The notes under the pieces were generated by a model, which searched no databases, was not told where the DNA came from, and saw nothing but the letters and a program-made list of their open reading frames with translations. Positions 9,046 through 17,467 of a DNA stretch of 64,000 nt are shown one piece after another (position 1 is the first letter of the stretch; each line of letters opens with the position of its first letter). A program made the translations under genes and the position numbers. This stretch comes from Clostridia bacterium (GTDB lineage: Bacteria; Bacillota; Clostridia; Peptostreptococcales; Acidaminobacteraceae), in assembly GCA_016937975.1 (NCBI GenBank), contig JAFGVN010000052.1, positions 1 to 64,000 on the forward strand, written 5' to 3'.

Positions 9046-10173
9046 TTATTTAATCAGATCATGATATCTAATTTTCGAAATAGTGATATCAGTGACCGAT
9101 AACAAATCAATAATTTCTTTCTTAATAACTTGCTTTTCTTCAACTGCAAGGATTTGAATGATAGGCCGCATAGGCAGATCCATGTTGGTATCTACCACAA
9201 CACCGGTTTTTTTATTTGATAAGTCCACTAAGGTGCCCACTGGATATGGATTTACTTTTCTACAGAAAATATGCACAATATCAAAATCAAATTTAGTACC
9301 AGCACATCCCATAATGTACTCTATAGCTTCATTAGGTGGTAATGCAGGAGAATTGGGCCCATCTGAAGTCATACGATCATAGGTATTGCAAATCGCAACG
9401 ATTCTTGCATTCCTATGAATGGCTTCGTCATGGGTACCGTATGGATAACCAGTACCATCATAATGCTCATGATGTTGTGCAATGATAATCTTTGCAGTGG
9501 CTGCAAAACCCTTGTTGTCCTTTAAATATTCATAACCCTCTAAAGCATGGGTTTCATAGATTTCCTGTTGCTCTTTCGTTCGATTATCTCCTGCTTCAAG
9601 AACATCTTGGCTTATGAAGACTTTACCAATGTCATGAAGGATTGCACCAACAAATAAGGTAAACATTTCATGGCGACTCAAACGCATTTCCATACCAATG
9701 ACAAGAGACAAGATAGCCACATTTACAGCATGTTCGTACTGATACTCGCCAATATGCTTGATATCAATGATATTCACCATTAGATGATGAGATTTTAAAA
9801 TATCCTCTATTATAGCGTCAGCAACTGACTTGAATTTCTCCAAATATTTGTCCATGACACGATGTTTTAATCTTTTATTGAAATCAGTTGATATTTCCAA
9901 ATTCTTTTTTATATCATGTTCTATGGATTGGAAGGTTTCCTTAATAGTCTTGACTGCTTTTGCTCGTAACTCTGGTTTTACCACATCATGAATTTCTTCA
10001 TCACTGTATCCATCATCAATGTATATGGTGTTTATATCGGCAGCTTTAATTTTCTCAAGCAGTGATGTTGTTAGTTTCGTACCACTTCTTAAGAGAATGT
10101 TGCCTTTATCATTATAAATGGTTTTCGCTAAGGTCGTTTCTTCAGTGATACAATTTATTGGGACAATTCTCAT
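9046..10173 (-). CDS. HD-GYP domain phosphodiesterase
   Basis: Probable cyclic-di-GMP phosphodiesterase of 375 residues. Residues 1-130 carry a DUF3391-like N-terminal region. The HD-GYP domain follows, with H148, the HDIGK motif at 180-184, H209 and HHEHYDGTGYP at 234-244. All metal-binding residues look intact, so hydrolysis of c-di-GMP is likely. There is no receiver or membrane domain, so the protein is cytoplasmic. A small C-terminal domain (after about residue 305) may be PilZ-like or structural; I cannot tell. It begins an operon with the EamA transporter. Confidence 0.9.
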   Translation of the reverse strand: MRIVPINCITEETTLAKTIYNDKGNILLRSGTKLTTSLLEKIKAADINTIYIDDGYSDEEIHDVVKPELRAKAVKTIKETFQSIEHDIKKNLEISTDFNKRLKHRVMDKYLEKFKSVADAIIEDILKSHHLMVNIIDIKHIGEYQYEHAVNVAILSLVIGMEMRLSRHEMFTLFVGAILHDIGKVFISQDVLEAGDNRTKEQQEIYETHALEGYEYLKDNKGFAATAKIIIAQHHEHYDGTGYPYGTHDEAIHRNARIVAICNTYDRMTSDGPNSPALPPNEAIEYIMGCAGTKFDFDIVHIFCRKVNPYPVGTLVDLSNKKTGVVVDTNMDLPMRPIIQILAVEEKQVIKKEIIDLLSVTDITISKIRYHDLIK

Positions 10174-10740
10174 AACTTCTTCCTTTTTTTAGTGATATCT
10201 TTTTTACAATTATACCTTATTTTTCAGTGTCTTTCTATTCATATGGAGGATTCCCTTATAGGAATATTGCATATGTTGATTATTGGTGCACATATAAAAA
10301 TGTTGCTTGGTGATTATTACTGTTTAGAAGTAAACAATCATTCATTCAAGAGTAAATTAATATTGAACAATTTGTAACAAACTAAGAAAACGTTTTTCCG
10401 GGATTGATTCATTTCTTCTGAAAGGGTTGCGAAAACGCCGCCCGTAGGGGGGTGAGAGCTTATAATGCCATCAGAAAATAATATGGTGGTTTTATTTGAC
10501 ATCTAGTCGTAATATAGTAAAATAGATGAGAGTGTGTTCTTTTTTAAGAATAGGCTAGAATCAAGCAAAATGAATGTGATTACATCAACAGACTGTTAAA
10601 AAAATAACAAGTTATTTTGTTTTTTTCTGGATTTTTTTAATTGGAATTTTTAAATTTTAAATTGGCAAATGCTGATTTTAAATAGTGTGAAGAGCACAGA
10701 GTTTATAGTAAAATCGTTAAGATTTTGAAGGGGGTAAAAA
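10174..10740. other. 567-base intergenic region with a possible structured RNA upstream of rnfC
   Basis: No convincing gene is seen. The left half (10190-10380) is AT-rich without clear structure. A GC-rich island at 10411-10476 can fold: TTCTGA (10416-10421) pairs with TCAGAA (10471-10476), enclosing a hairpin of CGCCGCCC (10436-10443) with GGGGGGTG (10447-10454) that has one mismatch and a three-base loop. A weak alternative stem (10467-10471 with 10483-10487) before TTTTATTT competes with the outer stem. The promoter at 10496 follows. The long leader of rnfC contains an AT-rich hairpin near 10600-10627 ending in seven T. Confidence 0.5.
10496..10523 (+). promoter_or_regulatory. Probable promoter of the rnf operon
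   Basis: TTGACA (10496-10501) and TAAAAT (10518-10523) with a 16-base spacer. It would give a 5' leader of about 210 bases before rnfC. Confidence 0.6.
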
Positions 10741-12060
10741 ATGGGTCTTCTATCTTTTAGAGGCGGTATTCATCCACCACATGCAAAAAAATCAACTGAA
10801 AAGAAACCAGTAGAGCATTTGGTAGAGCCTAAGGTTGTCGTAATACCACTTCACCAACATATAGGTGCACCTTGTGAGCCTGTAGTCAATGTTGGCGACC
10901 ATGTCAAAGTAGGTCAAAAGATTGGTAACGCAACATCTTTTGTATCTGCGCCCGTACACAGTAGTGTTTCTGGTGTTGTTAAGGAAATCGGTCCTAAATT
11001 AACACTAGGGGGAAAAACAACTTGTGTGGTAATTGAATCAGACGGGTTAAACACAATCAGTGAAGAAGTAAAACCAAAAGGTGACATTTCTACACTTGAT
11101 GGTAAAGAGATTTTAGAAATTATCAAAGAAGCTGGTATTGTAGGTATGGGTGGAGCAGGTTTCCCAACACATGTTAAGCTTTCACCACCACCGAACAAGC
11201 CTATTGATTATGTAATCTTGAATGGTGCTGAATGTGAACCTTACTTAACTGCAGACCACAGATTAATGCTTGAAAATCCTGAATCTATTATTTATGGATT
11301 AAAAGCTTTAATGAAAGTTCTAGGTGTGACAAAGGGTTATGTTGGTATTGAAAACAACAAAATGGATGCTATTGAGAAAATGACAAAGGCTGCTGAAAAA
11401 GAAGCTGGCATAGAAGTTGTTGCTTTGAAAACTAAATACCCACAAGGTGCTGAAAAGCAGTTGATTTATGCCTGTACTAAGCGTCAGGTACCTTCTGGTG
11501 GATTACCACTTGAAGCTGGAGTTGTTGTTTCAAACGTAGCAACAGCATCTGCAGTATCTGAGGCGATTCAAACTGGTATGCCTTTGGTACAAAGAATTTG
11601 TACAGTTACGGGTAGCGGTGTAAAAGAACCTAAAAACGTTATGATTAAAACAGGTACAATGTTATCTGAAATTGTTGAACAATGTGGTGGTTTAACAGAT
11701 GACATTAGTAAACTCATTTGGGGTGGTCCTATGATGGGCATTTCAATGTCAACATTAAATATTCCTGCTACGAAAACAGCTTCTGGGATCTTATGTTTAA
11801 ATGAAGCTGATGCTACTATTCCAGAGAAGAGTGATTGTATCAAATGTGGTAAATGTGTTGATATTTGTCCTGCATTTATTCAGCCGATGTTATTGGATGC
11901 TTATGCTTTAAGAAGCAATTATGATCAGGCTGAAAAATTACGTGTTTTAGATTGTATTGAATGTGGATCATGTTCATTTGTCTGTCCTGCTAAGCGTCCT
12001 CTTTTACATTCGATTAGAGTTGCTAAAAGAGAAGTTCTTGCAAGAAAGAAAAGAGTATAG
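10741..12060 (+). CDS. rnfC: Rnf complex subunit RnfC
   Basis: Peripheral NADH-side subunit of the Rnf ferredoxin:NAD+ oxidoreductase, 439 residues. The N-terminal part is barrel-sandwich-like, followed by the flavin/NADH-binding region with GMGGAGFPTHVK near residue 135. Two 4Fe-4S clusters are bound by C366-x2-C-x2-C-x3-C and C405-x2-C-x2-C-x3-C, each ending in CP. It opens the operon rnfCDGEAB, the usual clostridial order. Ribosome site AAGGGGG. Length is in the usual range for Gram-positive RnfC, which lacks the long tail of proteobacterial forms. Confidence 0.96.
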   Translation: MGLLSFRGGIHPPHAKKSTEKKPVEHLVEPKVVVIPLHQHIGAPCEPVVNVGDHVKVGQKIGNATSFVSAPVHSSVSGVVKEIGPKLTLGGKTTCVVIESDGLNTISEEVKPKGDISTLDGKEILEIIKEAGIVGMGGAGFPTHVKLSPPPNKPIDYVILNGAECEPYLTADHRLMLENPESIIYGLKALMKVLGVTKGYVGIENNKMDAIEKMTKAAEKEAGIEVVALKTKYPQGAEKQLIYACTKRQVPSGGLPLEAGVVVSNVATASAVSEAIQTGMPLVQRICTVTGSGVKEPKNVMIKTGTMLSEIVEQCGGLTDDISKLIWGGPMMGISMSTLNIPATKTASGILCLNEADATIPEKSDCIKCGKCVDICPAFIQPMLLDAYALRSNYDQAEKLRVLDCIECGSCSFVCPAKRPLLHSIRVAKREVLARKKRV

Positions 12061-12069
12061 GAGGTTATC

Positions 12070-13065
12070 ATGGAGTTAAAATTAAATCTATCATCGTCAC
12101 CTCATATACGCTCGAAAGATAAAACGAGTACAATTATGAGAGATGTGGTCATTGCTTTAACACCAGCTACTTTATTTGGTATTTATATCTTTGGTATGAA
12201 TGCGTTGATGGTTGTAGCTGTAAGTATTATTACTGCAGTGTTAACAGAAGCAGGGATCCAAAAATTAAGAAACAAAAAAATCACCATTACAGATTGGTCA
12301 GCTGTTGTCACGGGTTTACTATTAGCCATGAATATGCCTGGTGGATCACCATGGTGGTTGGCTGTAATAGGTGCTGTATTTGCCATTGCAATTGCAAAAC
12401 ATGCTTTTGGTGGTTTAGGTCATAACTTCATCAACCCTGCATTAGCTGCTAGAGCTTTTATTATGTCAGGTTGGATGGGTAGAATGACAGGTTATACAAC
12501 ACCTAAAATTCACGAGATTTCTCAAGCTACACCTTTGAATGTCATTAAAGGTGCCTTCTCATTGGATACAAGTGCATTATCACAATTTAAAGATGTTTAT
12601 GATGCAGCTTTAGCAAATGTACAAAGCACTGCAAGCTTGGGAGATATGTTCTTTGGTAACATCGGTGGTGTTATTGGTGAAACCTCAGCTTTATTATTGA
12701 TATTAGGTGGATTATATCTTTTATTGAGAGGTGTAATCTCTTATAGAATACCAACTTTCTACATAGGTACTGTAGCAATTTTATCATTCTTCTTATATGG
12801 ATTTAACTTAGAGTTGGTTGCTTATTTACTATTGGGTGGTGGTTTAATGTTAGGTGCATTCTTTATGGCAACTGACTATTCATCTTCACCAATTAATCCA
12901 AAGGGTCAAATTATCTTTGCAATTGGATGTGGTATCTTAACTGTTGTCATCAGAAGATTTGGTGGATATCCTGAAGGTGTATCTTATTCAATTCTTTTAA
13001 TGAACGTAGCTGCTCCATTAATTGAAAAGTATTCTTCACCAAAAGTCTTTGGAGGTGGCAAATAA
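12070..13065 (+). CDS. rnfD: Rnf complex subunit RnfD
   Basis: Integral membrane subunit related to NqrB, 331 residues with about nine helices. The covalent FMN site is the threonine in S-Q-A-T-P-L, Thr154. The motif GLGHNFINPALAARAF is typical of the family. It overlaps rnfG by one base (TAATG), so the two are translationally coupled. RnfD takes part in the electron path across the membrane and in ion pumping (Na+ or H+, not decidable here). Confidence 0.96.
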   Translation: MELKLNLSSSPHIRSKDKTSTIMRDVVIALTPATLFGIYIFGMNALMVVAVSIITAVLTEAGIQKLRNKKITITDWSAVVTGLLLAMNMPGGSPWWLAVIGAVFAIAIAKHAFGGLGHNFINPALAARAFIMSGWMGRMTGYTTPKIHEISQATPLNVIKGAFSLDTSALSQFKDVYDAALANVQSTASLGDMFFGNIGGVIGETSALLLILGGLYLLLRGVISYRIPTFYIGTVAILSFFLYGFNLELVAYLLLGGGLMLGAFFMATDYSSSPINPKGQIIFAIGCGILTVVIRRFGGYPEGVSYSILLMNVAAPLIEKYSSPKVFGGGK

Positions 13066-13676
13066 TGAAAGATATCTTTAAATTAGGTATAATATTATTT
13101 CTTTTCTGTGTTGTTTCAGCCTTTGCATTAGGTCTAACTAATGAAGTAACGAAGGATCCTATTGCAGAAAACGTAGCAGAAGCAAACAGACAATCGCGTA
13201 TTGCAGTATTTCCAGATGCTACAGATTTTACTTTAATTGCTTCAGCAGATGAGTCAGTAGAAGGATATGAACCGCATCCGAATGCAGCATCATTTATTAA
13301 AGAGAATCCAATTGTCTCAGAAGTTTATTTAGCACTTGATGCTTCTAATACACCAATTGGTTATGTTATTAAAACACTACCTAATGGTTATGGCGGAGCC
13401 GTAACAACTATTATTGGTTTCACAATGGATGGTGTTATTACAGGTGTTCGTGTCGCTGATCATCAAGAAACACCAGGCTTAGGTGCAAAAGCTAAAACTG
13501 AAGATTACTATAACCAATACAATAATTTAATGGCAGATGGTAACATCCAAGTCATCAAAGAAGATGTTAAAGAAGGTCAAAATGCCATTACTGCTATAAC
13601 AAGTGCTACCATTACATCAAAAGCTGTTACTTCTGGTGTAAACATGTCAAAAGCTGTTTTAGATGCATTTAAATAG
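13065..13676 (+). CDS. rnfG: Rnf complex subunit RnfG
   Basis: Membrane-anchored flavoprotein subunit, 203 residues. One N-terminal helix anchors an extracytoplasmic FMN-binding domain. The covalent FMN threonine is Thr182 in the segment ITSATITSKAV; the glycine of the textbook S-G-A-T motif is serine here. The GGYGG-like region is NGYGGAVTTIIGF. It lies between rnfD (overlap) and rnfE (11-base gap). It passes electrons outside the membrane to RnfD and RnfA/E. Confidence 0.95.
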   Translation: MKDIFKLGIILFLFCVVSAFALGLTNEVTKDPIAENVAEANRQSRIAVFPDATDFTLIASADESVEGYEPHPNAASFIKENPIVSEVYLALDASNTPIGYVIKTLPNGYGGAVTTIIGFTMDGVITGVRVADHQETPGLGAKAKTEDYYNQYNNLMADGNIQVIKEDVKEGQNAITAITSATITSKAVTSGVNMSKAVLDAFK

Positions 13677-13687
13677 GAGGTGTTGTA

Positions 13688-14281
13688 ATGAAAATGAAAA
13701 CATTAACCAATGGAATTTTTAAAGACAATCCTATATTTGTGCAATTATTAGGTATGTGTCCTACATTAGCAGTAACAACTTCTGCAACAAATGGTTTTGC
13801 AATGGGTGCGGCTACGACTGTTGTTCTAGTGCTTGCAAACTTTGTTATTTCATTGATTCGTAAATTAATTCCAAATAAAATCAGAATCCCAATCTTCATT
13901 GTTGTAATCGCAACATTCGTAACGATGGTTGGTTTATTCTTGAAAGCATATTTCCCTGAAATTGATAAAAGCTTAGGTTTATTTATCCCATTAATCGTAG
14001 TAAACTGTTTGATCTTAGCGAGAGCAGAAGCATTTGCTTTCAAAAATGGTCCAGTAGAATCTATGTTAGATGGCGTAGGTATGGGTTTAGGTTTTACATT
14101 GGCATTAACAATTTTAGGTATTGTTCGTGAAATCCCTGGCGAAGGTTCTGTTTTTGGAATCAAATTATTCCCAGAAGCATTTGAACCAGCTGTAATTATG
14201 ATTTTGCCTGCTGGTGCATTCTTGGCATTGGGCTTACTTTTAGCTGGGAACAACGTATTAAAAGCTAGAAAACATAAATAA
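13688..14281 (+). CDS. rnfE: Rnf complex subunit RnfE
   Basis: Integral membrane protein of 197 residues with six hydrophobic segments, homologous to NqrD and to RnfA in the same operon. The segments NPIFVQLLGMCPTLAVTTSA and PLIVVNCLILARAEAFA are diagnostic; the conserved cysteines in each half coordinate an iron centre in the membrane in known complexes. The ribosome site GGAGGTG is strong. Confidence 0.96.
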   Translation: MKMKTLTNGIFKDNPIFVQLLGMCPTLAVTTSATNGFAMGAATTVVLVLANFVISLIRKLIPNKIRIPIFIVVIATFVTMVGLFLKAYFPEIDKSLGLFIPLIVVNCLILARAEAFAFKNGPVESMLDGVGMGLGFTLALTILGIVREIPGEGSVFGIKLFPEAFEPAVIMILPAGAFLALGLLLAGNNVLKARKHK

Positions 14282-14295
14282 CTAGGAGGGTTAAG

Positions 14296-14877
14296 ATGGA
14301 AAATGCAAGTATTTTTGTAATTGTAGTCAGTGCCATCTTGGTAAACAACTTTGTTTTATCAAGATTCCTAGGAATTTGTCCTTTCTTAGGCGTATCGAAG
14401 AAAGTTGATACGGCACTTGGTATGGGTATGGCGGTAACATTTGTAATGACAATGGCAGGCATTATGACTTACATTGTGAATGAGTTGATTCTTGTTAGAT
14501 TTCACATTGAATATCTACAAACAATCGCTTTTATCTTAGTTATTGCATCGTTAGTTCAGTTTGTTGAAATCGTATTACAAAAGGTAAGTCCAGCTTTATA
14601 TCAAGCACTTGGCGTATTCTTACCATTAATCACAACAAACTGTGCCGTATTAGGTTTAGCTTTATTGAACATTCAATTTAAATTTAACTTACCACAAGTA
14701 ATCGCTCACTCTGTTGGTGCTGCATTAGGTTTTACTTTAGCAATCGTATTATTTGCTGGTATTAGAGAAAAAACAGAATTGTCGGATGTCCCAAAACCTT
14801 TTAAAGGATTCCCAATTGCTTTAATCTCAGCAAGTATGATGGCAATGGCATTCTTAGGATTTACAGGTCTAGTATAG
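14296..14877 (+). CDS. rnfA: Rnf complex subunit RnfA
   Basis: Integral membrane protein of 193 residues, homologous to NqrE and paired with RnfE in inverted topology. The signatures NNFVLSRFLGICPFLGVSKK and PLITTNCAVLGLALLN each contain the conserved cysteine that binds the shared membrane iron-sulfur centre. It follows rnfE by 14 bases with its own GGAGG site. Confidence 0.96.
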   Translation: MENASIFVIVVSAILVNNFVLSRFLGICPFLGVSKKVDTALGMGMAVTFVMTMAGIMTYIVNELILVRFHIEYLQTIAFILVIASLVQFVEIVLQKVSPALYQALGVFLPLITTNCAVLGLALLNIQFKFNLPQVIAHSVGAALGFTLAIVLFAGIREKTELSDVPKPFKGFPIALISASMMAMAFLGFTGLV

Positions 14878-14885
14878 GAGGAAAA

Positions 14886-15869
14886 ATGGATTTTAAAATT
14901 ATTGTGAATTCAGTTGTCAGCCTTGGTGGACTTGGCTTATTATTTGGTGCAGGTTTAGCCTTTGCTTCAAAGAAGTTTGCTGTAGAAGTAGATCCAAGAG
15001 TTGAACTTGTTAATGAAGCATTACCTGCTGCAAACTGTGGTGGTTGTGGATACCCAGGTTGTATGGCTTTTGCTACTGCTGTGGTTACAGGTGAAGCTCC
15101 GGTAAACGGATGTCCTGTGGGTGGTGCTGAATGTGCTGCGAAAGTGGCAGAAATCATGGGCGTTGATCCTTCTGCAGGAGAACCCCAAGTTGCTAAAGTT
15201 ATGTGTACAGGTGCTTTAGGTGTTTGTAAGGAAGAGTTCCAGTATCATGGCGTTGATTCTTGTTTAGCGGCTAATATGATTTCTGGTGGTTCTAAAGCTT
15301 GTCAATTTGGATGTATTGGTTTTGGTTCATGTGCGGATGTTTGTCCATTTGATGCTATTGTGATACAAGATAATCACTTGGCTTGGATTGATCCTGATAA
15401 GTGTGTGGCTTGCGGTAAATGCGTAGACATATGTCCAAAACACATTATTCATATGGTACCGAAAGAGCAATTTGTTGTAGTTGCATGTAGTAACCTTGAA
15501 AAAGGCGGCCATGTTAAGAAAAATTGTGAAGAAGCTTGTATTGCATGTGGTATTTGCGAAAGAGCATGTCCGTTTGATGCTATTCATGTGGAAAACAATT
15601 TAGCGACAATTGACTATGACAAGTGTACAAATTGTATGATCTGTGCAGAAAAATGTCCTACAAAAGCAATTGTGGCACAATTTGATAAACGTAAAACTGC
15701 AACCATCATTGATGATAAATGTATCGGATGTACCATTTGTAAAAAAGTATGTCCAGTTGGCGCTATTGAAGGCGAAGTAAAAGGCGTTCATAAAGTAGAT
15801 CCAGAAAAATGTGTTGGCTGTGGCTTATGCGAACAAAAGTGTCCTAGAGATGCTATTAACATGAATTAA
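14886..15869 (+). CDS. rnfB: Rnf complex subunit RnfB, polyferredoxin form
   Basis: Ferredoxin-accepting subunit, 327 residues. One N-terminal membrane helix is followed by a 4Fe-4S domain with A-N-C-G-G-C-G-Y-P-G-C and then six ferredoxin-type C-x2-C-x2-C-x3-C-P blocks, the last ending at the C-terminus. Gram-negative RnfB has fewer clusters; the long form is typical of clostridia and acetogens. It is the last gene of the operon and is followed by a strong terminator. Confidence 0.96.
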   Translation: MDFKIIVNSVVSLGGLGLLFGAGLAFASKKFAVEVDPRVELVNEALPAANCGGCGYPGCMAFATAVVTGEAPVNGCPVGGAECAAKVAEIMGVDPSAGEPQVAKVMCTGALGVCKEEFQYHGVDSCLAANMISGGSKACQFGCIGFGSCADVCPFDAIVIQDNHLAWIDPDKCVACGKCVDICPKHIIHMVPKEQFVVVACSNLEKGGHVKKNCEEACIACGICERACPFDAIHVENNLATIDYDKCTNCMICAEKCPTKAIVAQFDKRKTATIIDDKCIGCTICKKVCPVGAIEGEVKGVHKVDPEKCVGCGLCEQKCPRDAINMN

Positions 15870-15911
15870 TTTAAGTGTGGTATGTAAAGTACCTCGTTTA
15901 TAACGAAAGAG

Positions 15912-15945
15912 AATCCTTCTTGTGTGAAAACAAGGAGGATTTTTG
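15912..15945 (+). terminator. Terminator of the rnf operon
   Basis: A 12-base-pair stem (15912-15923 with 15930-15941), 6-base loop, then a short T-run. Confidence 0.8.
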
Positions 15946-16052
15946 TGTAATATTACTTCAAAATCTCTAATTATAAGAGAATTAAGCATTTTCCGTTTTG
16001 TTGGGTTTTATATGCGAATTATTTAGTTTTGTATGTAAAATTTGTTTTTTGT

Positions 16053-16099
16053 ATTTACATTTGCAACATTATGTTAATTATTATATACTAAATGTAAAT
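16053..16099 (+). promoter_or_regulatory. Inverted repeat before the Lrp-type gene, candidate autoregulatory operator
   Basis: ATTTACATTT (16053-16062) and AAATGTAAAT (16090-16099) form a perfect 10-base inverted repeat 27 bases apart, just before the ribosome site. A related TATGTAAAAT lies at 16032-16041. Lrp/AsnC proteins often bind such spaced repeats at their own promoter; this is inference. Confidence 0.45.
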
Positions 16100-16114
16100 G
16101 CGAAAGGAGATTAC

Positions 16115-16570
16115 ATGTTTAATAAATTAGATGCTATAGATCAAGAAATTTTAAAGTTGTTATCAGAAAATTCAAGAATGTCTTATGTGGAAATAGGAAA
16201 GCGCGTTAATTTATCGAGAGTAGCAGTTAAATCTAGAATGGAGTCGTTGGAGAAAGATGGTATCATTGAAAGATTTAGTATTGTTATTAATCCTGAAAAA
16301 GTAGGGAGAATGATTTCTGCCTTTTTCGACATTGAAGCAGAACCAAGTCATTTATTTAACGTGGCTCAAGCCATTACTGAGTTGGAAGCTGTAACAGATG
16401 TTTATCAAATGACAGGCTCTTCTAATTTACATGTACATGCAACCCTTGAGTTAAATGAAGATTTGGAAAGGTTTTTAAAAACCGAGCTTTATACAATTCC
16501 TGGCATTGTGAAAATCAATTGCAATGTCATAGTTTCAAGATTTAAAACGAGAAAAGGCTTAAGAGTATAA
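16115..16570 (+). CDS. Lrp/AsnC family transcriptional regulator
   Basis: DNA-binding regulator of 151 residues. Residues 5-60 form the AsnC helix-turn-helix (LDAIDQEILKLLSENSRMSY, then VNLSRVAVKSRMESLEKDGII). The rest is the RAM ligand domain, with the pattern VTDVYQMTGSSNLHVHA. The frame is open from 15998, but ATG 16115 has the ribosome site AAAGGAGA and matches the family N-terminus. It stands alone after the rnf operon. Ligand and targets are unknown; branched amino acids or asparagine are typical of the family. Confidence 0.9.
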   Translation: MFNKLDAIDQEILKLLSENSRMSYVEIGKRVNLSRVAVKSRMESLEKDGIIERFSIVINPEKVGRMISAFFDIEAEPSHLFNVAQAITELEAVTDVYQMTGSSNLHVHATLELNEDLERFLKTELYTIPGIVKINCNVIVSRFKTRKGLRV

Positions 16571-16582
16571 CCTAAAAAGTTA

Positions 16583-16612
16583 TGGAGATAGAAGATATCT
16601 CCAATTTTTTTT
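16583..16612 (+). terminator. Terminator after the Lrp-type gene
   Basis: Stem TGGAGATA (16583-16590) with TATCTCCA (16596-16603), loop of 5, then eight T. Confidence 0.8.
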
Positions 16613-16811
16613 GTTTATGTTGATTATTTCCCTAGTACTGTTTGCTTTCATTAAACGACTTCTAAATTAAAAAGATTTGGATTACTGGCGCAAATGGCTT
16701 GTATTTCTTGAAATATATAGATTTTGAGTAAATTGAATTTTCTAATATAATTTGGTAAGATGAACAAAAGAATTGAAAATAATTGGTAAATAATGTAAAA
16801 TAGAGGTAAAT

Positions 16812-17387
16812 ATGAAAAAAATAATTTTAGCATCAGGCTCACCACGTCGAAAAGAAATTTTAAGCAATGTTAACGTGGATTTCGAGATTATAGTTAGTGA
16901 TGTAGAGGAAGTTGTTAGACAAAATGAGAATCCTGAAACGGTTGTAAAGGCTTTGGCTTTTGAAAAGGCTTACGATGTTTCAAAAAAAGTTAGTGAAGGT
17001 ATTATTATTGCATCAGATACTGTTGTTTATAAGGATGAAATACTAGGAAAACCAAAAAATGAAGATGATGCTATTAAGATGCTGTCTGCCATTAGAAATA
17101 CAGAACACACTGTTTATACTGGCATTTGTATTATAGAAGCTGGAACAAATAATAAGATCATAGATGTCGTAAAAACAAAAGTATATACTAAAAACTATTC
17201 AGATGACAAAATCAAACGCTATGTGGCAACTGGTGAGGTCTGGGGTAAAGCTGGTGCATATGCTATACAAGGCTTTGGAGCAACTTTAATTGACCATATT
17301 GAAGGGGATTATCTCAATGTCGTTGGATTACCTTTATCACGATTGGAAACCTTGTTGGAGAAGTATTTTGATATGTGTATCCTTTAA
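16812..17387 (+). CDS. maf: Maf family nucleotide pyrophosphatase
   Basis: Maf/YhdE-type enzyme of 191 residues that hydrolyses non-canonical or specific nucleoside triphosphates to monophosphates (dTTP/UTP type in many homologues). The N-terminal signature LASGSPRRKEIL and the central ASDTVV and KAGAYAIQG motifs are intact. It precedes radC and the mre genes, the classic Firmicute order maf-radC-mreB-mreC-mreD. The start has a short GAGG site; the promoter is not clear. Confidence 0.95.
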   Translation: MKKIILASGSPRRKEILSNVNVDFEIIVSDVEEVVRQNENPETVVKALAFEKAYDVSKKVSEGIIIASDTVVYKDEILGKPKNEDDAIKMLSAIRNTEHTVYTGICIIEAGTNNKIIDVVKTKVYTKNYSDDKIKRYVATGEVWGKAGAYAIQGFGATLIDHIEGDYLNVVGLPLSRLETLLEKYFDMCIL

Positions 17388-17467
17388 AGTTTAAAATCTT
17401 TTGTTGAGATCTTAAGGTTCAAATATATGAGCTATTTGTTTTGCACTTATCTTTATAGGAGTAAAAA

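Noticed and set aside
10192..10377. A 61-codon forward frame in the gap before rnfC
   Set aside because: The start has no ribosome site and the composition is that of non-coding AT-rich DNA.
10429..10454. A cyclic-di-GMP, fluoride or other named riboswitch at the GC-rich element near 10430
   Set aside because: None of the consensus cores I know can be aligned; I keep it only as an unnamed candidate structure.
13669..14253. A long (194-codon) reverse-strand frame opposite rnfE
   Set aside because: Shadow of rnfE; no ribosome site and a biased composition (Ala/Pro/Thr/Lys) produced by the codon use of the real gene.
16796..16801. TTGAAA-17-TAAAAT as the maf promoter (16773-16801)
   Set aside because: The transcript would start inside or after the ribosome site, only a few bases before ATG 16812; the boxes are likely chance in AT-rich DNA.
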